A stretch of DNA of 64,000 nt from Acestrorhynchus altus (lineage: Eukaryota; Chordata; Actinopteri; Characiformes; Acestrorhynchidae): the NCBI GenBank assembly GCA_034509495.1, contig CM067508.1, forward strand, positions 33,889,646 through 33,953,645, written 5' to 3'. Each line of letters starts with the position of its first letter. The stretch's first letter is position 1. Under the pieces are notes generated by a model. The model was not told where the DNA came from, made no database searches, and saw nothing but the letters and a program-made list of their open reading frames with translations. The translations under genes were made by a program, and so were the position numbers. Positions 56,001-64,000 of the stretch are shown here, piece by piece.

Positions 56001-56549
56001 CGTCAATCGACCATAATATTATGACCCCTCCTTGTCTCTACTCTCACTGTCCATCCTATCAGCTCCTCTGATCACACAGGAGCTCTCTGTGGTTCTATAA
56101 TTCCAGACTGTAGTTCATCTGTTTCTCTGCAGACTCTATTCTCCTCCTTTCACCCTGATCTTCAGTGATCAGGACCCCACAGGACCACCACAGAGCAGCT
56201 ATGATGTGGGTGGTGGGTCATTCTCAGCACTGCACTCACACTGACATGGTGGTGGTGTGTTAGTGTGTGTTGCTGGTACGAGTGGATCAGACACAGCAGT
56301 GCTGCTGGAGTGTTTAAACCCCTGAGTGTCACTGCTGGACTGAGAACAGTCCACCAAGCAGAAATGTCCAGCCGACAGCGTCCCGTGAGCACTGATGAAG
56401 GACTAGAGGACGACCAACACAAACTGTGCAGAAACAGATGAGCTTCTGTCTCTCACATCTCAAAGGTGGGGCAACTAGGTAGGAGTGGACACAATGTTTA
56501 AGCACTCCAGCAGCACTGCTGTGTCTGATCCACTCGTGCCAGCACAACA
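56001..56549. mobile_element. Palindromic MITE (CAGCCATAACATTATGACC family), copy 4
   Basis: The left end GACCATAATATTATGACCCC follows TA (55,999-56,000). The full left arm runs through CTCTGTGGTTCTATAATTCC and CCACCACAGAGCAGCTATGA, and the loop through GTGTCACTGCTGGACTGAGA. The right arm is cut after CCACTCGTGCCAGCACAACA. It keeps the outer left-arm segment that copy 2 has lost, so copies 2 and 4 together show that the ancestral element was almost fully palindromic. Confidence 0.9.
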
Positions 56550-57572
56550 TGCTTCTTTGACTTTCTTGGTCGTCTCCACCAAGAGAAGAGCGCGACTGCT
56601 CACTGAAGACAACCCGCTGCCATTCTGAGTGACTTCGTGACGGTCTGGAATGGCGCTCCCTGCTGGGTCGGAGGGGTCACTAGTGCATACTTACAGTAAT
56701 AGCACCTCAAGCTACTTTTGTCCAGAATAAATCTTTAGCATCTGGCATGGCTGATCCCCACAGCCAGAGCGATTGCGTCAGTCACTATATCTTTTTTTAA
56801 GTCTGCTATTGTACACAAGCATGATTGTTACCAGGGCCACTGAGCTTAACAAGAGGTGGGCTGTTCTCGGACCCTCTGCGCTCCAACATTTCCACTCTTC
56901 CAAGCAACAACTGGTAGAGTTGCCTACAATACCCTGTATCTGGGCAGAGGAGAGTGACGGCTGCTGCTTTGGGCGAGACACTGCTGATGTCTGTCTGTGG
57001 ATAAATCACCGTCACCAGGGGAGCAGGGGTAGGAAAAAACTGCAAGCCCACACAAGCCAGCAGCTCACCTTTGGGAACCCACCACTCTGAGCAGCGACTG
57101 TACCGGCCTGCAGGCTGGACTCCGGTGCTCTCCCCCTGCATGCCAATTCAAACCAAGCGAGATATGTGGAAGTTCAGCTCCAAACAGCAGTGCGCTCACT
57201 TCAAAGCACAGAAAAAGTGAGGAACGGGTGAACTCTGGATTTCACAGCGCAATGAACCCCCTTCCCGCCCCCCCCACCCATCTTTTATCTTGCCGGCACA
57301 CAGATGATTAAAGATTCAATACGGCAAGGAGACTAATGACTCCACAGGGTGCGGGGCGAACTTGGGAGGCACGGGAAGAGAAAGAGGCCTCTAGAGGATC
57401 CACGTTGCTGGTGGAGGGGTGTTCTGTAAAATATACAAATTTATTCATCAGAAAAGCTGCCTCGCCTCTGTGGCTGCAGGTGGCACACGGGGAGAGGGAA
57501 AGCAAGGAGAGAGAGATTGAGAGAGAGGGAGAAAGAGACAGTGGAAAGCCTAATTGTGGATCTTCACGGCAC
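56550..57572. other. Unique non-coding sequence
   Basis: Overlapping frames of 105 (+), 111 (-) and 112 (-) codons occur without domains. A GA-rich patch lies at 57,490-57,540. Confidence 0.4.
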
Positions 57573-57725
57573 TTTTCCACTGCAAAGTACGACTCTGCTC
57601 GACTCTGCTCGACTCTACTCTGCTTTTTTGCCTTTCCGCTGGGCAAATTTGGGACCTGGGACCTGGAACCAGGTATTATTTTCGTACCTGCTAGCTCATT
57701 GTTCCACGCGAGCCAAGTATGGACT
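57573..57725 (+). mobile_element. hAT-like MITE fragment, GACTCTGCTCGACTCTGCTC type
   Basis: GCACTTTTCCACTGCAAAGT leads to three CGACTCTGCT-type repeats, CTGCTTTTTTGCCTTTCCGC, then GGGACCTGGGACCTGGAACC and CGCGAGCCAAGTA. A common fish short element has this layout, ending in the inverse of the CTTTTCCACTGC start. The right terminal repeat is not seen here, so it is truncated. Confidence 0.65.
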
Positions 57726-57829
57726 AAATCATGATGTGTAAACCTTACAGAGTGCTGACTGGCCAGACAATCGGTGGTCCATGCAATGCAATGCCCACAT
57801 CCAGCACTATTACTGTGCTATTTTGTATA

Positions 57830-58360
57830 GTCATGTGAAAAGGTTAGGACTCGTATTGAACACCTTTGACTTTAACATACTTAACTCTTAGAACCTGAGA
57901 TCTGCATTTCACATGCTTCATATCTCAGGGTCAGAGCAGCCCTCAGCTTAGAAAACAGCATTCCAGCTGAAAAAATCCCAGTTTAAATGCCTACATGCTC
58001 GGTCCATGTGTATATGCTCAACCTGCATGCAGACTCTGACTGATAGGTGAGAGGGGGCGGGGCTGATGAGGTCACTGATATTGGGTTATAAAGGAAAATG
58101 AGAAGGGAGGGGCTGTTTGCTCTCTTTCTTTGCTCACACAGTGTATATTTTTAGAATAAAAGTCCTGAGAAGAGATAATAATGATACATAAGCAAAAAAT
58201 ATATATAAAGCATATTATGCTTGATCTTCATTTTTAACTGATGTTGAGAGCTGGAGCAGATATAACTAAACATACAGCTGAAGAATTAAAAAAAAAATCA
58301 TTTGCAAAATGTAATTCATAGAAATGCAATTTTCTTGTAAGGAAACTTTGGAACCACCCA
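57830..58360. mobile_element. Tc1 terminal-repeat fragment split by a nested insertion
   Basis: Left piece: GTGAAAAGGTTAGGACTCGT, then TTGAACACCTTTGACTTTAA. Right piece: AGAGCTGGAGCAGATATAAC, TAAACATACAGC, ATAGAAATGCAATTTTCTTG. Placed together they follow the left terminal repeat of the element at 37,435-37,600 (GTGAAAAAGTTAGGACGCCC; GATGGAGGTGATATAACTAA; AATGCCATTTTCATGATC). The 57,881-58,233 segment between belongs to another family. Confidence 0.75.
57881..58237 (+). mobile_element. GC-box repeat family copy inserted in the Tc1 fragment
   Basis: Begins TTAACTCTTAGAACCTGAGA (as at 50,245), holds one unit GAGAGGGGGCGGGGCTGATG, then GTCACTGATATTGGGTTATA, GGAAAATGAGAAGGGAGGGG and GAATAAAAGTCCTGAGAAG (the inverse of 22,735-22,830), and ends near TTTTTAA. 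TTAA stands at both borders (57,881-57,884 and 58,234-58,237). The two sides show that it landed inside an older Tc1 piece. Confidence 0.78.
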
Positions 58361-58497
58361 TATTTATTACAATATAAAATGCTTAAAATAAGAATCAGTT
58401 GCAGCAAATCAGCTGCAAATGATTAGACCAACATTTAGAGAGGACCACCAAGAGGACCTCAGTTTATCTCAAAGTGCAGCATCTACCACCAGAAAGA

Positions 58498-58660
58498 GAA
58501 CCGAGGATACATCATCAACAGAGGGCGCTGCACTGCATCAGTAAACGGAAGTGAGAAGATGGTATCAAACATGGAACAAACATTGATCAACTTTTGGCGA
58601 TAAGAAGACTGTACTCAGCTTGTCCAGAAATGCATGCAAGCATGCCACTTCCTAAATATA
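58498..58660 (+). mobile_element. Partial copy of the 51.9-kb MITE
   Basis: GAACCGAGGATACATCATCA, CAGTAAACGGAAGTGAGAAG, GGCGATAAGAAGACTG and TACTCAGCTTG follow the interior order of 51,945-52,110. Both ends are lost. Confidence 0.75.
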
Positions 58661-59257
58661 GGAGAGGAGTCCAGGAGCAAGAAATGCCAATTCTCACATA
58701 ATGCAGCTTTTAGGGCCAGAGACGGTGTATGTGACCAAAATCGAGAGCAAACCAGAGCACACTACATCTGCCACATCCTATTGTGAAACTGTTTTCCCCC
58801 ATTTCTGCCAGCCCTGCAGTTTCTCCAGTACATTCGCTAGATAAATGGTCCTTGTCCTCTCCCTTGTGAGAGCCACCAGGTGACAGAGTGACGAATGGAG
58901 CCAGCTTGCCCTGCCCAGTGAGCAGAGATTATTGTCAGTCAATGTAAGAGGGGGGACGGGATTAATGACCTGGACCCAGTGGCAAAGGCTAATCATGGGA
59001 GATTAGGAGAAGGAAAGCCCAGCAGGTATTTGCGGCAAGAAATGGGTTCCTTTTTTCCAAGTCCCAGCAGATATTACCCAAGCAAGGAGGAGAGACCTAA
59101 TTGGGCAGAATTTACGACATGATGGCAGCTCTGACCTTCGACCTTTCCAGTAGCTGAAGTTAATTAGAATATCGATCGAGGTTTGAAAAATGACAAAATG
59201 CACAGAACGCCTGCAATGGCGAAGGTTTCATGCTCATGCATTGCACTCTCCTTTTTC

Positions 59258-59260
<3 letters not shown>
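58661..59260. other. Unique non-coding sequence
   Basis: 58,930-59,230 is complex and repeat-free (GAAGTTAATTAGAATATCGA near 59,156) and could be regulatory. No gene. Confidence 0.4.

Positions 59261-59298
<38 letters not shown>
59261..59298. repeat. (GT)n microsatellite
   Basis: Nineteen GT units. Confidence 0.99.
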
Positions 59299-59299
<1 letters not shown>

Positions 59300-59594
59300 A
59301 TGCAAAATGGGGAAATAGTGGGCGATACTGCTCCAGGCCACGAGAGAGTTGCTCTGTAAAGCGGGATTAAAGTGCGCCATCTCTCATCTCGTGCACGCTG
59401 CTTGGGGATATCCCCTCGTGAATGACCCACTTACTCGCCATTTGTCCTGGCAAAGCCTTGCCATGTAACAATGTCATTACGGTAGCAGAGATGTCCTGAT
59501 CAGCCTTCATCAGATGAGTCACTGACTTTGCTCCATGCGGTGTGAACATGGAGTTCGTTTGTACTGAAGAACTACAGGTTGAATCATATTAAAC
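59299..59594. other. Non-coding, nothing recognised
   Basis: No repeat or coding signal. Confidence 0.4.
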
Positions 59595-59935
59595 TCAGTT
59601 GCACCCAGAAGGACGTGTGGGATTGCAGTGCTGATGGGAATGAAGATGATGGTGATCAGTATCAATATCTGATGATAACTGTATCTGATCTGATCAATAT
59701 TTATTGATCTACTCATACAGAAGTGGTGTCTCTCAGTTCGGCGTCGGGTTTAACGCAACACGCCAGACGTCTCTGCATGGAGGTGTAGAGGTTCCTAATG
59801 GTGTCCTGTGATGATCCATCCCATGCAGCTTGAATGTTCTCACTCAGTTCTGCAGATGGTGTGGTAGGGGAGGGGTGGAGTGTTGATAGAGCGTCCAATA
59901 GCGTCCCACACATTTTTAAGCATTTTTTGAAGCAT
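59595..59935 (-). pseudogene. Tc1-like transposase C-terminal fragment, copy 2
   Basis: The minus strand reads AELSENIQAAWDGSSQDTIR, then NLYTSMQRRLACCV. It is nearly identical to 3,785-4,013 over the shared part, and the flank at 59,596-59,640 matches 51,800-51,860 inverted. A 123-codon frame enters from upstream non-transposase sequence (to 60,084), so only its last 50-55 residues are transposase-like. The catalytic residues are missing. The near-identity of copies 56 kb apart suggests recent movement or conversion. Confidence 0.8.
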
Positions 59936-62071
59936 AAGCTTTTTGGAAATACAATAGAGTCTAGATGTTGGGTAATGATGCCGGCTGCGTAAAAGCATGT
60001 GATTATTATCTCGGCAGTGAGCAGGCTTTTGCCAGTAAAAACACTCGATAATATTAGAACAGTGGTTGCCAATGTGGAGAACACTTAACCCTAGGGTTAC
60101 TCAACGTAACCACGGACCACTGTTGGTCCACTGAGTGTTGGACAAAATGCCACTTTTCATAGTTTAGAAAAACAGTTTCGAAAACATTTTCAGCAAAATA
60201 ATCTTTTTCTTGCAAACCGCGATCACAGGGGTTGAGAAAGGGAACTGGAGAAATTTGGGACTGTGGGGCTGCAGCTGATGATGCTTGAAGATGGAGCCAC
60301 CCTTTGCCAAGTAAGAACAGAGCACGAAAGTGGAAGAGAAGGAGGAGGGGGACAGTGTTTCATATGGTTAATATCAACACCCACCCAAAACCTGTAGCAA
60401 CATGCGATACACTAAGACAGTCAGACAGGCAGGATAACACACGGGCAGACAAACAACCAGAGAGGAAAATGGACAGATGGTCTGACAGAAAACGAAAACG
60501 GCTTTATTATGTTGTGTTTTTGTGAGTCTGTGTGTGAGTGTGAACTACAGAACATCACCACCAGCCCGACCCATGGCCCAAGCACACTGCGCAGCTCCAC
60601 AGCCACAGACTGCCACAGGTCCAGTCTTAGATCAGTCTTATCTAAAATAAAAGTCTGCCGATTTAAATGTGTTAATGACTATTAAAAACTCGATTTTGTG
60701 CGCATGACTGTGATCTGGGTGGTCTGAAGATGGACCAGCATTACCACGTGTGTGCAATCCAGCTGTAGAAACATCTGAAGGATGAAAAGGGGAAACAAGA
60801 TGCACCTGAGCTCAGTTTTGAGGGTCAGGGCAAAGGCTGAGAGCTCTTATGTACATGTTAAAATTTTGTGTTTTTATTTTTAATACATTTGCAAACATTT
60901 CAAATTAGTGTGTAGAATTTTGAGGGGGAATAAAAATTGTGCAAAATGAATTTTCGGATGCACCAAAAATGAATATTAAGCGCACCTTAGTTTAATTTTA
61001 ATTCTATTTTAGTACAAATTGGAAATAAATAAATATACTCTATATATATAGGCTATTTGTGACAATATGGGGTATGTAAACATTTGTGAACACACACAGC
61101 TCTCTTATACTCCTATTGATTCTGACACGGCGCTGAACCTGTATGGTGGAGCCGGTATGCTCATGTCAGTGGGCTGCTAACTACAGCTTTGATGTAATGC
61201 TTTGAATTTCAGGGCTTTTTCTCAGTTAGGTGTCATCATGGGTTTGACTGAGCTGTGCAAGGCAGTGTGCGTCCAGTGTAAACAATTCTCGCCGCCAACA
61301 TGCAGCAACCTCAAACACTGGCCACATTTCAATTGCCTGTGCTGCCAATAGCTTGGAGTAGCCGGCACCGCCGAACAAAAGCCATTTATCATGCGTTTTG
61401 CACTTCATGAAACCGCCAGCCCTCGGGGGAATAAGCAACTCGTGCCCGTGTCATATCTGTCATATGATCTTCATATCATCAATTCCTGTAAATGGTATCT
61501 AGAGAGGCTTACTCAGAAGTGGCTGGTCTCTGGTTCTTCATAATGGTGTAACTGTAAGCACGTCTGCGTATTATTGCACTCATTCCATTAGGGCTGGATT
61601 TTGCTTCTGTACTGCTCGTTATATTCACAGGTCAGGGGGTAATTTTTTATACCTCACTCCTCTTCTTTGAAAAAGTTGCTGATAGCAGACGATTCTGAAC
61701 CGAGGGTCAGTTACAGCATTGCCAAAAAACAATATTTTGGAAGGAAAGACTTGTCCCAACAATGAGAAAATCCACTTTAAACAGTGCAGCCGTTACATTC
61801 TTCAGGCCGTGACCGAAATGGATTGTATTGTAGTGAGTAAATACTGAGGTTATGTGATACGTGATGGTTAAATTACCACATCGGCTGCTCAAACCATCCA
61901 CTGCGGGGTAAATGTAGGCTGAAAAACAGTGTTTCAGTGCAGTAGAAACGTGCTGCTCGCTGGGGGGAAGCAGGTTAGATGAACCAGTGCACTGCCATGT
62001 TTGTTTCAGTGCTTTCCTGTTGGAACACAATCGAGATGTGCTCAGCAAACTCGTCAGTCAGTCTAAACTCT
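59936..62071. other. Unique non-coding sequence
   Basis: No gene is recognisable. The short palindrome GGACCACTGTTGGTCCACTG is at 60,114. 60,410-60,450 has CAGACAG-rich words. TATATATATA is at 61,040. The 113-codon minus frame at 61,707-62,048 lacks a domain. 61,200-61,480 is complex and repeat-free. Confidence 0.4.
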
Positions 62072-62113
62072 ACAACAGGGGTGGAGAACCCAGATCCTGG
62101 AGTCACTGGACAC
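62072..62113 (+). mobile_element. Edge of a dispersed repeat, ACAGGGGTGGAGAACCCAGA
   Basis: TACAACAGGGGTGGAGAACC then CAGATCCTGGAG resembles the start of a very common fish element (CAGGGGTGGGCAACCCTGGTC). It is cut by the GA tract that follows. Confidence 0.5.
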
Positions 62114-62249
<136 letters not shown>

Positions 62250-62305
62250 TGCTGATTGACACTCCACTGAATGGACGGGTTGAAGTGGTTTGAGTTTTGT
62301 ACTTT

Positions 62306-62339
62306 TTTTGTTTGTTTGTTTGTTTGTTTGTTTGTTTGT
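62306..62339. repeat. (GTTT)n microsatellite
   Basis: Eight GTTT units. Confidence 0.98.
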
Positions 62340-62844
62340 CTGTCTCTGGGGGTCAGATAGTGAACAATATTAAATTGCAGTGACAGAGTGGTTTAAAATA
62401 TTTTGATCCCAGTGGACATTGAAACCTTTAAGGATGTAATGGACTGTGCACTTAAACTGAGTATGGAAACACATCTCTAAAAATGATTTCTGCATAACCT
62501 CTTCTGAGCTAATCGAAAATCCAGTCCAGTCATCTGTCTCCTTGTCTGACATAACATTACAGCACATCTGTCCCATGGATGTGCTGAAATGTGCAAGACT
62601 GTTAAGATACGTCTTCGGTGAAGTGAGAGAAATGGAGGATGATGGAGGAAAATAAAAGTCAGTAAACACAATAAATACTGATGTGTGCATGAGCAGTGAC
62701 TGAGGTGGAATAACATGCAGACTATAGTTACTACACCAGTACGTCTACTACAGTAACATACACTCACTGATTCATCAATAACACACACGGTCAGAATGAT
62801 TACAGACGAGGTCTGATTAGAAAAGGGATCCGGGCACAAGGCTG
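62340..62844. other. Unique non-coding sequence
   Basis: Two minus-strand frames of 106 and 124 codons (62,370-62,851) without domains. Confidence 0.4.
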
Positions 62845-63540
62845 CCCCCACTGCCCTACTTAAAGGTTCTCAGAGGCTGCTTTTGGGTAGTGGACCTCTT
62901 GCTGAGTGGTTGTTGACATGCCTCTCTGACACACTCGGACGTTCTGCCCACTTAACAGACCTTAAGAGGGGCATCATCGGACTGAGAGAAGCAGGATGTT
63001 TATTTGGATCAATTTGGTCGTTTACAGTGCTGTCACGGACAAGAAGCCTGGACTGCAACAGACTGGAACCGTATTGTCTTTTGCAATGAATCCAGGTTCT
63101 GCTTCTCGGTCCAATCACGGTCAGATTGCAGTAGGCCTCAAGGTGAGCACTTTAGGCGACACACCGCCCCAGCTGCACGTGACAGTCGCTCACTCCTAGT
63201 AGTGATACGAGGGACACTAACAGCTCAGCGATATGTGTAGGACATCCTGCCAATCCGTGTTGCCTCACATGGCTTCCAACTGACATTTGTCAGCAGGATA
63301 ATGCTCCTCACACACCGCAAGGGTTTCCCAGGTATGTCTCCGTCAGACTGCAACATTTTTCTTGGCCTGACACGTTGCCAGATTTATTGCCCAACAAGAA
63401 TTTAAGGGATCAGCTGGGATGCCAGCTTCGGAAACCTATAAGTGAGCAGGATCTACGGGCCCAGCTGCAACATCTGTGGGTAAATATGTTGCAGGAGGGC
63501 AAACAAGGTACTAGAGCCTCCTTTCTATTGTAATTACTTA
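62845..63540 (+). pseudogene. Tc1-like transposase, most complete relic of its family
   Basis: The leader GGTTCTCAGAGGCTGCTTTT is followed by LTDLKRGIIGLREAGCLF (helix-turn-helix region), then in a second frame WTATDWNRIVFCNESRFCF (the W..W....F.DESRF block; the catalytic Asp appears as Asn), then SLLVVIRGTLTAQRYV, a stop, DILPIRVASH, a degraded QQDN..PH region, and AGSTGPAATSVGK in place of the C-terminal LEARLQ..W block. Several stops and at least two frame changes occur, and most of the helix-turn-helix to DDE linker is deleted. It would have cut and pasted its element at TA sites. Copies of its ends lie at 2,877 (5') and 54,278 (3'). Confidence 0.88.
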
Positions 63541-64000
63541 CATATACCCTCATTAAAAACAGAAAGGTTCTGTTTGTAAATATGTATCTTTTATATATCA
63601 GTTAAATGTTTATATGCCACATCAGTTGTAGGAAATATGACATAGAAAGTGGTCTCAGATAATAACAGATGCCTATCTGGTTCTATGTAATCTAGAACAA
63701 TACTTTCTGAATAAGAATTTCAATTTCACACTGATATGTCAACATGGTGCTGGATTTACCAAGGCATTGTTCGAACCCACGTGATTTACCCTCCGAGGGA
63801 GATGAGAATGGAGATGTAAACAATGGCGTGGGCTTGTGTTCAGCGCAGATCATGAGTGGCGAGGATTGGGGATTAGGAGGAAGAGCTCAGAGTAGGCAGC
63901 TAAGGGAGGATCAGAGTGATCGCATCGAGACGGGGACAAATGCAGATTGCCTCTCCACCATTAACGTTCCCTCTCTTTGTCATTAGTACTGCATTTTGTT
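63541..64000. other. Unique non-coding sequence to the window end
   Basis: Nothing recognised. An 80-codon plus-strand frame at 63,744-63,986 lacks a domain. Confidence 0.4.

Overview
This is vertebrate genomic DNA, almost certainly from a teleost fish. Three things support that: dense dinucleotide and tetranucleotide microsatellites, several Tc1/mariner-type DNA transposon relics of the kinds that crowd fish genomes, and many short inverted-repeat elements (MITEs). The abundance of certain palindromic MITEs fits an ostariophysan such as a characin or catfish, but that part is recollection, not something the sequence proves. No bacterial-type gene organisation, CRISPR array, rRNA or functional tRNA gene is visible.

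I can support no intact host protein-coding gene. Every open frame over about 100 codons is a transposase relic, a by-product of a simple or tandem repeat, or a frame with no recognisable domain. The window reads as a gene desert or large intronic/intergenic segment. Quiet, repeat-poor stretches with homeodomain-, POU- and TCF-like words lie between the transposon debris and look like candidate conserved non-coding elements (for example 9.88-10.16, 16.28-16.52, 40.48-40.94, 45.88-46.24, 49.17-49.86 and 52.43-52.70 kb). One CpG-rich, promoter-like zone lies at 18.8-20.9 kb. It holds a CRE, two CCAAT boxes and a CACGTG E-box beside a 1-kb minisatellite.

Layout: 0-8.3 kb is mostly unique, with two or three Tc1 fragments. 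8.3-9.65 kb holds two abutting MITEs and a hairpin. 9.65-14.3 kb is unique sequence with microsatellites and hairpin MITEs. 14.3-15.5 kb is a degenerate long-period tandem repeat. 15.5-18.5 kb is unique. 18.5-21 kb is the CpG-rich zone with simple repeats and a 13-bp minisatellite. 21.4-22.1 kb is an AT-rich palindromic tandem repeat. 22.1-26.9 kb is dispersed elements. 26.97-33.12 kb is a 6.15-kb telomere-like satellite of about 43-bp units that switches orientation near 30.967 kb. 33-64 kb is unique sequence interrupted by a deleted Tc1 element with terminal repeats (37.4-38.6), a tRNA-derived SINE (43.9), a CTTAATCTACAC minisatellite (44.3-44.9), a fold-back element with an exact 52-bp GC-box array (50.2-51.1), four copies of a palindromic MITE (one at 26.0 kb), a nested insertion (57.8-58.4) and Tc1 relics up to 63.5 kb.

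The most notable observations are the oppositely oriented satellite arrays, the GC-box 52-bp array carried inside fold-back/MITE elements, and the 13-bp minisatellite that keeps long minus-strand frames open. No new gene system is demonstrable. The unusual content is structural and repetitive.
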